A DNA stretch of 36,153 nucleotides from a virus: positions 1 to 36,153 of the IMG/VR virus record IMGVR_UViG_3300008105_000050; one strand, written 5' to 3'. The first letter of the stretch is position 1. Every line of letters starts with the position of its first letter. Below, piece by piece: positions 7,829-14,644 of this stretch. The notes under the pieces are model-generated. The model ran no database searches. It had not been told where the DNA came from and saw only the letters and a list, made by a program, of their open reading frames with translations. A program made the position numbers and the translations under genes.

Positions 7829-8014
7829 ATGAACGCAATGAATTTAGCTATTACATTTCTTTTAGTGTTCTATTTTCTAGCAGTAGCAGAACGATTCACT
7901 CAACCAGAACTAATCAATGATGATGGTGAGTCTGAGGGTTTAGACCAATACTATGAGCAACAATATCGTGACTATACCTTAGCTGCTGACAAAGGCTATA
8001 TAGGTGACTTCTAG
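7829..8014 (+). CDS. Small membrane protein, 61 aa
   Basis: MNAMNLAITFLLVFYFLAVA is a single hydrophobic N-terminal segment; the rest is acidic and Tyr-rich (DGESEGLDQYYEQQYRDY). A longer frame from 7754 is rejected because its first part runs through the hairpin repeat; the ATG at 7829 has GGAG 9 nt upstream. Likely inner-membrane with a soluble acidic tail. Function unknown. Confidence 0.65.
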   Translation: MNAMNLAITFLLVFYFLAVAERFTQPELINDDGESEGLDQYYEQQYRDYTLAADKGYIGDF

Positions 8015-8025
8015 TGTTAAGACTA

Positions 8026-8050
8026 ATCTGCTAGCGCTACGCTGGTGGAT
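8026..8050 (+). repeat. CTACGCTA hairpin
   Basis: ATCTGCTAGCG pairs with CGCTGGTGGAT over 11 bp (G-U allowed) around CTA. It sits 27 nt before the start at 8077. Confidence 0.85.
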
Positions 8051-8076
8051 AGTTTATTAAATTGCAAAGGAACAAT

Positions 8077-8460
8077 ATGTCTATTTACAACGCTACCCCA
8101 CACCAAATCAACTTCTACTCAAAAGAAGATGTTGCGTTTGATTCATCCCAACGCAAATACATCCTTAATGAAGGTTCTGCTCCTACATTTGTGGTAGCTT
8201 CAGGTACACCTGTCAATGCGAAGACCGCTAATGCGCCAACCCCTGAAGCTGCTTTTGAAGTACCAGTGGTAGGCGCAGTACAATTTGTCAGCGTTGACCC
8301 ATTGCCCGAAGGCTTTGACTTATATATTGTTTCTAACCTCTATCGTAGTGCAGTCCAAAGTTTAGGAGGAGATACTTCTAAACTTGCCACAGTAACTGAT
8401 ACCGTCTATACCAATGACACTATCAAACCTTGTGGCTGCCTTGCATTAGCGGTTGGCTAA
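8077..8460 (+). CDS. Phage protein with N-terminal NATPHxI motif
   Basis: 127 aa beginning MSIYNATPHQINFYS. A short N-terminal N-x-TPH-x-[IV] motif recurs in small proteins of many unrelated phages; their role is unknown to me. The middle (VPVVGAVQFVSVDPLPEGFD LYIVSNLY with a break here) is beta-rich, and the C-terminus has CGCLALAV. The ATG at 8077 with AAAGGA upstream is preferred over the first ATG of the frame (8062). Confidence 0.75.
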   Translation: MSIYNATPHQINFYSKEDVAFDSSQRKYILNEGSAPTFVVASGTPVNAKTANAPTPEAAFEVPVVGAVQFVSVDPLPEGFDLYIVSNLYRSAVQSLGGDTSKLATVTDTVYTNDTIKPCGCLALAVG

Positions 8461-8468
8461 CAATCAAC

Positions 8469-8491
8469 TTCTCTAGCGCTACGCTAGGGAG
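8469..8491 (+). repeat. CTACGCTA hairpin
   Basis: TCTCTAGCG pairs with CGCTAGGGA over 9 bp around CTA. It is the first of two hairpins between the genes ending at 8460 and starting at 8582. Confidence 0.85.
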
Positions 8492-8529
8492 TGATTAGAG
8501 TGTGAAAGTCCTGTTAGGCATCTCTAGTC

Positions 8530-8555
8530 CTATCTCATCCTACGGGGTGGGATAG
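8530..8555 (+). repeat. CTACGGGG-type hairpin
   Basis: CTATCTCATCC pairs with GGGTGGGATAG over 11 bp (two G-U) around the tetraloop TACG. The outer bases match other copies while the inner stem differs. It precedes the SSB-like gene. Confidence 0.85.
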
Positions 8556-8581
8556 TTTATTAAATACTAAGGATTAAAGCT

Positions 8582-9337
8582 ATGCAAGGCTATCGCAATA
8601 TCATCATCACACTTCAGTTTGGTTCTGCTACTACTAATAGCAATGGAACTGAGGCAACATTCTATCATCGCTTTGCCGAATGGACTGGCAGTGAACAGAT
8701 TGACAAGCTATTTCCTATCAGCGTGTGGATTCCACAGAGTGATGCTGGTAGTACAGTAGTCATCTCTCAAGCTCAGGAAGGACAGTTGTTCGATATTGAT
8801 GGCGACCTAGAAATGGGTGATATCAAGGGTGATTACAATGTCTATCATCCATACATCAAGATTCGCGCACACAATGTCTATCAGCACACAGCGCACAAAC
8901 ATTTTAACAAGGTAACTCTCTTTGGTAAAGCTCTACCAGCTACTAAGAAAGATGGTACTCCTTTGTTTGAGGTCTATGCTTCTAAGCCTAACCGCAATGG
9001 TCAAAGCGTACATCGCATGAAGTTTGCAGTTGAAAAGACTGGCTCTAAAAAGTTAGAAGATGGTAGCTACACTCAGTCAGAGAGCGTGTTCTTCAACATC
9101 AGTGCTAATGCTGATGAGAATGGCAAGGGCAAGTCTTCTAGCTTATTCCCTTACTTAGCAGGGCAACACATCTTTGCTACTGGCTCTCTAAGTATTAGTG
9201 GCTCTAAAGGCAAGATCTATACAACAGTGTTTGTTGGTGGCGCTCACGACTTTCTTCAGGGCATCTTAGCTCAGACTGGTGTTCGTAGTGAGCCAGTTAA
9301 GGTCAAGGTCTTTGGCGCTGATAACGAAGTGTTCTAA
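8582..9337 (+). CDS. SSB-like single-stranded DNA-binding protein
   Basis: 251 aa. The central and C-terminal part follows the OB-fold order of phage single-stranded DNA-binding proteins: KVTLFGKALPATKKDGTPLF (strand, loop, strand), HRMKFAVEKTGSKKL, then SVFFNISANA, then PYLAGQHIFATGSLSISGS and KGKIYTTVFVGG. The phrase about a block, a high-level G and short strands near the end resembles the SSB G-x-L core. It heads the replication/recombination group (MazG-like, Gp157-like, nuclease). AAGGA lies upstream of the ATG, with two hairpin repeats before it. An unrelated OB-fold function is the main alternative. Confidence 0.5.
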   Translation: MQGYRNIIITLQFGSATTNSNGTEATFYHRFAEWTGSEQIDKLFPISVWIPQSDAGSTVVISQAQEGQLFDIDGDLEMGDIKGDYNVYHPYIKIRAHNVYQHTAHKHFNKVTLFGKALPATKKDGTPLFEVYASKPNRNGQSVHRMKFAVEKTGSKKLEDGSYTQSESVFFNISANADENGKGKSSSLFPYLAGQHIFATGSLSISGSKGKIYTTVFVGGAHDFLQGILAQTGVRSEPVKVKVFGADNEVF

Positions 9338-9365
9338 TGTTATAGGGGTGTGGCTATCTAAAGCC

Positions 9366-9422
9366 CACTCCATAACGTAGTGACTTTATGGGAGTGTTCT
9401 GTGAGGATAGCTCCCTTTTTTT
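9366..9422 (+). terminator. Intrinsic terminator with competing hairpin
   Basis: GGGAG (9390-9394) can pair with CTCCC (9411-9415), followed by seven T (9416-9422), giving a short terminator. The same GGGAG is also part of a 10-bp helix, CACTCCATAA (9366-9375) with TTATGGGAGTG (9386-9396, one bulge). The two structures exclude each other, as in an attenuator. It lies after the SSB-like gene. Confidence 0.6.
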
Positions 9423-9427
9423 CCCAA

Positions 9428-9440
9428 TAGCGTAGCGTCT
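9428..9440 (-). repeat. CTACGCTA repeat, reverse copy
   Basis: TAGCGTAGCGTC on the plus strand: the only clear copy found in the opposite orientation. Confidence 0.7.
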
Positions 9441-9510
9441 TTACTAGCGAGTTCTGTGAAGTGAGTCCAGCGCCGCAGGCATCCCTTTGAGTCCGAATAC
9501 TGGAAACAAG

Positions 9511-9538
9511 TCTATCTCTAGCTACGCTAGGGGATAGA
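9511..9538 (+). repeat. CTACGCTA hairpin
   Basis: TCTATCTCTAGC pairs with GCTAGGGGATAGA (12 bp, one bulged G) around TAC. It leads the small gene at 9568. Confidence 0.85.
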
Positions 9539-9567
9539 TATTAATGGAATAAGGAAGTATTAAAGTA

Positions 9568-9687
9568 ATGACACAAGGACACAAAATTGCGTTAACCGTA
9601 GGAGTAATCCTAATTCCCTTTAATCCACCACTAGGGTTAGCTGTGATTGCATTGACTGTATATGATAGCCGTAGGGAGTGGAAGTGA
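9568..9687 (+). CDS. Small hydrophobic protein, 39 aa
   Basis: The product MTQGHKIALTVGVILIPF, then NPPLGLAVIALTVYD, is a hydrophobic hairpin or single span with a basic C-terminus (SRREWK). AAGGA lies 16 nt upstream, which is far. The stop overlaps the next start (TGATG), which supports it as a translated leader gene. Likely inner-membrane; function unknown. Confidence 0.55.
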   Translation: MTQGHKIALTVGVILIPFNPPLGLAVIALTVYDSRREWK

Positions 9688-10250
9688 TGACTGAACTACA
9701 CCCTCTACTGACTACACCTACCAATGTTAAACGAGCAGGGGGTGTAATGACCTTGGGTGCTTTACTCTCAGCACACATAGAGTTTCGTACTCGCTTACCC
9801 ATGGGTTGGCAGCAACAGTATCAATTCACTGAGACTCATGCTAAGAACATATACCTTTGTCAATCCATAGCTAAGGAGTACATCACTTGTCAAACCTCAT
9901 GCACTTGCGGTAGTTGGACTGAGCAAGTATCCCTTAGTGAATGGTTACTCAATGAAGGTATTGAGTACAGTCCCATATGCAAACATCAAATGATGTTAGC
10001 CATAGGTCTATCTAATCAACTACCACGTAAGCCAGCGCACTCTATCCTATGGGAATTAGACGGCGATAAGGTTAAGGTATGGGCTACGCGAGATAATAGA
10101 ACTGTTACTGAGTTAAAGGATAAGACCTTTGACATCAGAGACTTTGCTACTAATAAAGTAAAGTCCATTGCTGCTGGCTGGAACTTTATTAGGAAAAATC
10201 AGAATGGATTGGAAGTACTACAAACAACAAGTAGAGGAAAGAGAAGATGA
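9687..10250 (+). CDS. SWIM zinc-finger protein
   Basis: 187 aa. Residues C72-T-C74 ... C98-K-H100 form the CxCx(n)CxH signature of the SWIM zinc finger, a DNA- or protein-binding module. The N-terminal half is helical (TLGALLSAHIEFRTRL) and the C-terminal half looks like a small beta domain (SILWELDGDKVKVWAT). The ATG at 9687 is preferred over a GTG at 9678 because GGGAG lies 8 nt upstream. A second SWIM-type protein is encoded at 24897-25688. Partner unknown. Confidence 0.6.
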   Translation: MTELHPLLTTPTNVKRAGGVMTLGALLSAHIEFRTRLPMGWQQQYQFTETHAKNIYLCQSIAKEYITCQTSCTCGSWTEQVSLSEWLLNEGIEYSPICKHQMMLAIGLSNQLPRKPAHSILWELDGDKVKVWATRDNRTVTELKDKTFDIRDFATNKVKSIAAGWNFIRKNQNGLEVLQTTSRGKRR

Positions 10251-10606
10251 AACCAACTGAAGCTATTGATACAGGCTATACACCGCAACCAGCGCCTATT
10301 AAAAGAACTACCACACCTATCCATGACTTGGTAATCATTGACCTAATTACCTACACAACTGGTAATCATCTTCTAGCTAAGGAGATTGATGATAGGAAGA
10401 AGATTGGACTAGCAGAGTACGGTACTTATCTACAGGCTTTCAATGGTCGTGATTGCGAGACTGATGCTATTGAAGAGATAGTAGACATGATTTGCTATCT
10501 CAAGCAAGGAATCATGGAAGGTAAGGACTATCTAGAACCTATCTACCACAGGGCTATAGCATTGGCTGTAGATGCCATTAACCTACGCGCTATCAACTCA
10601 CCCTAA
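10247..10606 (+). CDS. MazG-like nucleotide pyrophosphohydrolase, phage type
   Basis: 119 aa. The block RKKIGLAEYGTYLQAFNGRD then ETDAIEEIVDMICYLKQGIM matches all-alpha NTP pyrophosphohydrolases of phages: an YGT.L.AFNGRD helix start, then E76-E77-x2-D80 as metal ligands. Such enzymes cleave (d)NTPs to monophosphates and pyrophosphate. The start overlaps the SWIM gene by 4 nt (ATGA). A second, classical MazG protein is encoded at 21490-21822. Confidence 0.65.
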   Translation: MKPTEAIDTGYTPQPAPIKRTTTPIHDLVIIDLITYTTGNHLLAKEIDDRKKIGLAEYGTYLQAFNGRDCETDAIEEIVDMICYLKQGIMEGKDYLEPIYHRAIALAVDAINLRAINSP

Positions 10607-10617
10607 CCTTCAAGTAT

Positions 10618-10647
10618 CTATCCTCAAAGCGCTACGCTAGGGGATAG
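10618..10647 (+). repeat. CTACGCTA hairpin
   Basis: CTATCCTC pairs with GGGGATAG (8 bp, one G-U); inner AGCG/CGCT stem around CTA. It is 19 nt before the next start. Confidence 0.9.
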
Positions 10648-10666
10648 AACTTATGAGATTAAAGTA

Positions 10667-10933
10667 ATGACTGAAGAACAAAAGTACTGCTACCTAGTAG
10701 AGCATCCCCATCACGGGACAAAAGTATTTTACTCTGGTGAATACTATCAAACTGATGCTGCTAAGAATGCTGTTGATTATGCAGAGAACCTATGCATTGT
10801 ATTTAAGCTCCCAATGCATGATAGCCCTATTGAGAAGGTTCAAGACCTAAGCACTCAGTTCAGTGCTATCACTAAGTCCACTGTAGAGCTACCAAACATC
10901 CCAGTTGAAGCCCTGTTATCAGGTGTAGGTTAA
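10667..10933 (+). CDS. Hypothetical protein, 88 aa
   Basis: Not recognised. The N-terminal half is aromatic and likely beta (KYCYLVEHPHHGTKVFYSGE); the C-terminal half is helical and acidic. GAGATTAAAGTA precedes the ATG, giving only a weak ribosome-binding site. It stands alone between two hairpin-type repeats. Confidence 0.65.
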   Translation: MTEEQKYCYLVEHPHHGTKVFYSGEYYQTDAAKNAVDYAENLCIVFKLPMHDSPIEKVQDLSTQFSAITKSTVELPNIPVEALLSGVG

Positions 10934-10939
10934 TTAAAT

Positions 10940-11067
10940 CAAGCCGATGTCATCTTTAGTCCGAACGATTCCTAGACTCGTGTGGCACTCGGACGCAAGG
11001 CTTGTTATGACCGTGATGATGTCCTAGCAGAGACGTGCTGTAATTAGGTATGGAGCAATCCGTACCT
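10940..11067 (+). ncRNA. Candidate structured RNA between genes
   Basis: Nested helices: CAAGCC (10940-10945) with GGCTTG (10999-11004); inside it GTCCGA with TCGGAC (about 10959-10994); inside that ACGA with TCGT. A separate 9-bp hairpin (11046-11054 with 11059-11067) is closed by a GCAA (GNRA) tetraloop. No open frame is present. It may be a leader for the Gp157-like gene or an independent RNA; no known family is recognised. Confidence 0.4.
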
Positions 11068-11068
11068 A

Positions 11069-11089
11069 GTCCCTACGGGGTGGGATAAC
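11069..11089 (+). repeat. CTACGGGG-type repeat
   Basis: CCCTACGGGGTGGGATAAC, very similar to the copy at 8530-8555 but with a shorter stem. It sits just upstream of the start at 11097. Confidence 0.75.
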
Positions 11090-11096
11090 TTTAAAG

Positions 11097-11690
11097 ATGA
11101 CGGTAATGCCACAATACATCCATGAACTAGCCCTAGTACGCTCTACCATTCATCAAGCCGATGAGTTGGTAGAGTTGCTAAGCGATGAAGATACAGACCA
11201 ATCTCAACTCCTTAATCAAATACATTCTATCCTTGAACAAAACCAAGCAGGAGTAGACTTACTCATTGAGTTAAGAAACAAGCTAGAAGCAAATAGCGTA
11301 TTCTACAATGAGCGAGCAGAAGCCTATCGAGAGTTCTCTACTCAAATGGCTGGTGCTTTGTCCTTCGTTAATGAGTCCATCCTTGAACTCTATGAAGTTG
11401 GCGAAATCCCTAACCGATTAGAAGGTAGTGCTGAGTCATTGTGTATTCAGAACAATCCTGTTAAAGCTCAACCACTATTTGATATTTCTGACTCTGAAGA
11501 AATGGAGCGTCTATGTGCAGAGTATCCACACATCTTTAAGAAGAAGGTGATAGTGGAATATTCCTATGACAGTGCATACGTCAAAGCTAACCAAGATAAA
11601 CCAGAAGTGCACAAGTACTTTAACTTTACTCAAGGCAAACACATAAGAGTTAGGCGCTCACAGAATCCAAAGTCTTTACCCAAAGGTTAA
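11097..11690 (+). CDS. Gp157-like phage protein
   Basis: 197 aa. A long helical N-terminal half with coiled-coil character (ELVELLSDEDTDQSQLL ..., LIELRNKLEANSVFYNERAEAYREF) is followed by a short beta part (KKVIVEYSYDSAYVKANQDK ... GKHIRVRRSQNP). This order, with Y.er....Y in the helix and V...YD...VKAN in the strand part, fits the Siphovirus Gp157 family. That family is often found beside recombination genes and has been linked to host-nuclease resistance. The call is by pattern. No good ribosome-binding site is seen. Confidence 0.5.
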   Translation: MTVMPQYIHELALVRSTIHQADELVELLSDEDTDQSQLLNQIHSILEQNQAGVDLLIELRNKLEANSVFYNERAEAYREFSTQMAGALSFVNESILELYEVGEIPNRLEGSAESLCIQNNPVKAQPLFDISDSEEMERLCAEYPHIFKKKVIVEYSYDSAYVKANQDKPEVHKYFNFTQGKHIRVRRSQNPKSLPKG

Positions 11691-11693
11691 GCC

Positions 11694-11879
11694 ATGAAAT
11701 ACATTATTCAAGGTAATCCTAAGAACAGAGGTGAACATTGGGGCGACTCATGGAGTCACGAAAGTGAGCATCTATCATTAGAGTTTGCCAGAGACCAACT
11801 GGCTTCTTTAAAGAAAAGAGATCCTATCGTACAATACAGAATCGTTACCCAAGAACTTGTGACTACTGTTATAGAATGA
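11694..11879 (+). CDS. Small hypothetical protein, 61 aa
   Basis: MKYIIQGNPKNRGEHWGDSW: a small alpha/beta protein with a helix LSLEFARDQLASLKKRDP and a final strand VQYRIVTQELVTTVIE. AAAGG is upstream and only 3 nt separate it from the gene before it, so they form an operon. Not recognised. Confidence 0.65.
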   Translation: MKYIIQGNPKNRGEHWGDSWSHESEHLSLEFARDQLASLKKRDPIVQYRIVTQELVTTVIE

Positions 11880-11909
11880 CTCTGCCTAAAGGCTAACCTT
11901 CTAGCGCTC

Positions 11910-11939
11910 TCCCCTCAAGGACGCTACGCTACTAGGGGA
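11910..11939 (+). repeat. CTACGCTA hairpin
   Basis: TCCCCT pairs with AGGGGA around a loop holding GGACGCTACGCTACT. Confidence 0.8.
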
Positions 11940-12169
11940 AGAAGATAGGATTGCCTTACTCAACTCCTAGTTTCTTCGCAAAGGGTTGAAAGGTTGGGTA
12001 AGCCTCTATGAGGACAACTTAGTCAGCCTACTCCTTTGCTCTCCGTCTCACACCACATCCTTATCCTCTAATGTATAGTCCTCATAACGAGTGTGCCGTC
12101 AATGCCCCACAAGCGCATCTACTTAACAGTAGTTCGATAAGAGTCATGGCTACTACGTTAGGGGATAGG

Positions 12170-12206
12170 GATTCAAAGCCTCTAAAACCCTTTTAGGGAT
12201 TGAAAC
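12170..12206 (+). CRISPR. Solitary CRISPR repeat
   Basis: A 37-nt unit from GATTCAAAGCCTCTAAAACC to TTTTAGGGATTGAAAC. It has the marks of a cyanobacterial type I or III repeat: internal palindrome CCC-TTTT-AGGG and an ATTGAAAC 3' end, which gives the crRNA 5' handle. It is identical over 41 nt (12169-12209) to 15245-15285. No second repeat at array spacing and no cas gene is near. It is therefore a solitary repeat unit rather than an array. Confidence 0.8.
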
Positions 12207-12256
12207 TCAATTCAGCAGAGGACAGATTAGAGTTCTCCCTTTCTCGTAACATCATC

Positions 12257-12278
12257 TCCCAAAGCGCTACGCTAGGGA
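12257..12278 (+). repeat. CTACGCTA hairpin
   Basis: TCCC/GGGA outer and AGCG/CGCT inner stem around CTA, downstream of the solitary CRISPR repeat. Confidence 0.8.
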
Positions 12279-12357
12279 ATGCTTAACGTTAAGCCGTGCG
12301 TCCTTTGCGTACCTCGCAGTTATCACCAGAGTCTGAGCTAGCTCGCGGCGATTTCCT

Positions 12358-13026
12358 TTGCGTTATAACAATAAGGAAAGATGTTTTGCTTTTCAAGCTG
12401 ATGGATTTATTCGTGATGAGAACGAGAATCCTATCATGCCTGATGCGGCTGTCGTAGGACTCTCTCACTTCTATGGTGAACTTCGTACTAGAGAAGATGA
12501 ACAGACCAAAGAAGTAACTCCCATCACTGAGAAGATTTGGGTATTGTATTGGATTGTCCTTCCCACTGCTAAGAACAAGCATGAGTTTCTCCCAGTTGGT
12601 AACCTCATCGCAACGTACCTTGTCACAAAGGCTCAACAGAACTTTGAGAAGCACATGGCAGTAGTTCAGAACTCTGGTAAAGCTCTCTATGAAGTTGTCA
12701 CCACATTCAAGCCAGCTAAGTACGAAACAAAAACTCGTAAGGGTATTGACACTTTAGAGTTTGCTATTGTTGATGACGCTAAGGTTGACAAGGCTACTAA
12801 GGAATACATGAAGAAGGTAGCAGCTTGGATTGAAGGCGAAGGCAGGGATGTTGTATCTAAGATTGGTGAACAAGCTTACGATGGTAGTCTAGTTCCCATT
12901 AGTGGTAATGCAACTATTGATGCTGCTGCTATCTCTCAGTACCATGCACTTAAGGGTAATGCACCCGTAATGCTATCTGCTGCTGTAGATGATGGCGCTG
13001 ACTTTGATACTACTGTAGACGTTTAG
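12358..13026 (+). CDS. Hypothetical protein, about 222 aa, TTG start
   Basis: Not recognised. It appears to be a soluble alpha/beta protein: KIWVLYWIVLPTAKNKHEFL strand-rich middle, LVTKAQQNFEKHMAVVQNSG helix, then YEVVTTFKPAKYETKTRKG. The acidic C-terminal tail ends DDGADFDTTVDV. No ATG exists in frame; the frame opens just after a stop at 12334 and the first start-like codon is TTG at 12358. A good AAGGA lies inside the frame, so the true start is uncertain. Its place between Gp157-like and nuclease genes suggests a DNA-metabolism role. Confidence 0.65.
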   Translation: MRYNNKERCFAFQADGFIRDENENPIMPDAAVVGLSHFYGELRTREDEQTKEVTPITEKIWVLYWIVLPTAKNKHEFLPVGNLIATYLVTKAQQNFEKHMAVVQNSGKALYEVVTTFKPAKYETKTRKGIDTLEFAIVDDAKVDKATKEYMKKVAAWIEGEGRDVVSKIGEQAYDGSLVPISGNATIDAAAISQYHALKGNAPVMLSAAVDDGADFDTTVDV

Positions 13027-13151
13027 GATAATGAGGTTCGCAATCCGTCAACACCATGCGCTAACAGTTTAGTGTGGTAGTCAAACGGGAGCTATAAATA
13101 ATCTACCTAAGCTAACCACTTGGAGTAAGGATTTACCTCTCAACACTCAAT

Positions 13152-13170
13152 TAATGCTACGCGATTAGAT
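13152..13170 (+). repeat. CTACGCGATTAGATA variant repeat
   Basis: ATGCTACGCGATTAGATAA, same variant as at 7580 and 22123. It lies 20 nt before the lipoprotein gene. The rest of 13027-13151 has no gene or clear signal. Confidence 0.7.
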
Positions 13171-13189
13171 AAACAACTAATCCGAGACC

Positions 13190-13315
13190 ATGAGAATACT
13201 TAGCATCCTTTGCGTCATAGTTGTGCTGTTGGCTAGCTGTGACGCAAAGGATGATTCTTGTGTTCCCGGCTATCCAGACTGTCCAACTAAGCCTCAACCA
13301 CGTGAATCTAAATGA
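13190..13315 (+). CDS. Small lipoprotein, 41 aa
   Basis: MRILSILCVIVVLLASCDAK: a basic start, a hydrophobic signal segment and a lipobox L-A-S-C with Cys at residue 17. The short Pro/Cys tail (SCVPGYPDCPTKPQPRESK) would remain after processing. It predicts a lipid-anchored peptide in the cell envelope. Size and Pro-rich tail recall phage outer-membrane spanins, but the gene is far from the membrane-protein pair at 836-1613. The next gene overlaps by 4 nt (ATGA). Part of the coding sequence forms a perfect 14-bp inverted repeat. Confidence 0.6.
   Translation: MRILSILCVIVVLLASCDAKDDSCVPGYPDCPTKPQPRESK
13204..13253. repeat. Perfect 14-bp inverted repeat with TCCTTTGCGT
   Basis: CATCCTTTGCGTCA (13204-13217) and TGACGCAAAGGATG (13240-13253) flank a 22-nt loop inside the lipoprotein gene. 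The same TCCTTTGCGT decamer occurs at 12301-12310 and 12354-12363 around the start of the gene at 12358. Confidence 0.75.
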
Positions 13316-14019
13316 CAAATCTATTTGAAACTGACCCACTACATCCTTCCGAAGTCCACGCTGGTGCTGTAGTTTATTATGCAGACTCTCACACTCATGG
13401 TAATCAATACCTTCACGGTTTACAGACTACTAAGGTAATGGTGAGTGATGACAAGTCCTTTATCCTAGACAATGGTAAGCGTTTTAACCCTACCACAGGT
13501 AGAGAGATTACCCGTGGGAATGAAGGTTATCTATACCCCTACACATCAGTAACTAAGGCTATGGTACTAGACGCTGAGACTAAGCTATTCCTAGTTAATG
13601 AAGTTCTATCCATTGACTTTAGCGCTCTCACAACACAGCAACTATCCATGATCCTTGATGTAGCCCGTGGTGCATTTACCCAAATCACAGCGCCTACTCC
13701 TTGTGGTGGTGGTTGTGGTGATACGGTGAAGGTTGCTGGCATGGATGTTGAAGTAGAGCAGGCAAATACTTTACGCGCTGCTCAACGAGTAGTTACTGCT
13801 GACGAAGTCTCAGCATCTATTGCTAATGATGTAGCTAGAGTCACTGAGTCAATGCGTGATAGACCCTTGCTTACTAACTGGATTCGCTTGATTGCCCCTG
13901 TCGAAGTCTCAGCTACCATTGGCTTGAATGATGCTACCTATGAGTTATCTGACTCTGAGTTAGATGATATTGATGAAGATGATGAAGATGATGAAGATGA
14001 TGACACTGAGCAAGATTAG
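13312..14019 (+). CDS. Hypothetical protein with acidic tail, 235 aa
   Basis: Not recognised. The N-terminal domain (HPSEVHAGAVVYYADSHTHG ... LYPYTSVTKAMVLDAETKLF) is beta-rich with several His. A Gly/Cys turn PCGGGCGD follows near residue 130, then helices, and the C-terminus is almost all Asp/Glu (SELDDIDEDDEDDEDDDTE). Such acidic tails are common on SSB-like and DNA-mimic proteins, but no domain match is claimed. Coupled to the lipoprotein gene by an ATGA overlap. Confidence 0.75.
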   Translation: MTNLFETDPLHPSEVHAGAVVYYADSHTHGNQYLHGLQTTKVMVSDDKSFILDNGKRFNPTTGREITRGNEGYLYPYTSVTKAMVLDAETKLFLVNEVLSIDFSALTTQQLSMILDVARGAFTQITAPTPCGGGCGDTVKVAGMDVEVEQANTLRAAQRVVTADEVSASIANDVARVTESMRDRPLLTNWIRLIAPVEVSATIGLNDATYELSDSELDDIDEDDEDDEDDDTEQD

Positions 14020-14061
14020 ATAGCGCTACGCTATTAGATAGAACTAAAACTATCTAATAGC
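14018..14061 (+). promoter_or_regulatory. Two mutually exclusive hairpins before an HTH gene
   Basis: The repeat hairpin GATAGCG-CTA-CGCTATT shares bases with a perfect 12-bp hairpin GCTATTAGATAG (14030-14041) / CTATCTAATAGC (14050-14061). Only one can form. The second ends 8 nt before the ATG at 14069, which has no Shine-Dalgarno sequence. Confidence 0.6.
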
Positions 14062-14068
14062 TAAACGT

Positions 14069-14644
14069 ATGACACAATTCATTGCGCCCCCTACATCCCC
14101 TATTGCTCTATTGGTATTGTCTCTCCTCTCAACTGGTGGTCAACATCATGAGAAAGAGATTGAGAAATTTGCTCATACCAATAGAGCATCACACTTTATT
14201 TCTGTGCTTCGTAAAGATGGCTGGGAGATACAGACTATTAAGGGTAAGCAAGGTGAAGGCTCTAGTTACATGATGACTAATTCCGACCAAGCATCTAAAG
14301 TACAAGAGTCCCCTGACTTTGATATTACTAGCGCATTAGCAACTATGGAAAACCCACCAGCCGAATTGACTAAGTTTGAAGACTATCAGTTTGCTGCTAG
14401 TAAAGTAGCTAGTCAGCTAAGCCTATTTACTCCTGCTAATTTAGAGCGTGACAAGCGCTTTGACATGACAGACCTTATCGAAGGTTGTGTTGATGTACTT
14501 CGCAAAGTTCAGATTGAAATCCTTGGTGGCAAAGCTCCTAGCATTAAAGAACTCAAAGCTCAAGGGAAACTCTCTAAAGCTCTAGTTGAAGTACTTGGTG
14601 CTATCGATATTCTTAATGGGAAAGAAAAGCCTGAATCTTTCTAA
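14069..14644 (+). CDS. Winged-helix/HTH phage protein
   Basis: 191 aa. The first 65 residues (ALLVLSLLSTGGQHHEKEIE ... RASHFISVLRKDGWEIQTI ... SSYMM) have the order of the phage helix-turn-helix family seen beside replication genes: wing formed by G.....Y. The rest is helical (DLIEGCVDVLRKVQIEILGG) and may mediate oligomerisation. A DNA-binding regulator or replication accessory is likely. The start lies right after a pair of alternative hairpins. Confidence 0.6.
   Translation: MTQFIAPPTSPIALLVLSLLSTGGQHHEKEIEKFAHTNRASHFISVLRKDGWEIQTIKGKQGEGSSYMMTNSDQASKVQESPDFDITSALATMENPPAELTKFEDYQFAASKVASQLSLFTPANLERDKRFDMTDLIEGCVDVLRKVQIEILGGKAPSIKELKAQGKLSKALVEVLGAIDILNGKEKPESF

Larger units (their letters stand above)
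11880..12357 (+). other. Gene-free stretch with hairpins and a solitary CRISPR repeat
   Basis: No convincing gene. It holds a hairpin repeat at 11910-11939, and a 10-bp helix CTTACTCAAC/GTTGGGTAAG (about 11955-12004) enclosing a CTTCGCAAAGG-type loop. A small hairpin CTACTTAACAGTAG lies near 12119. The CRISPR-type repeat is at 12170-12206 and another hairpin repeat at 12257-12278. It also has two copies of TCCTTTGCGT (12301 and 12354). Confidence 0.6.

Noticed and set aside
12289-12654. 121-aa minus-strand frame
   Set aside because: Antisense to the 222-aa gene; low-complexity Ser/Lys product typical of a shadow frame.
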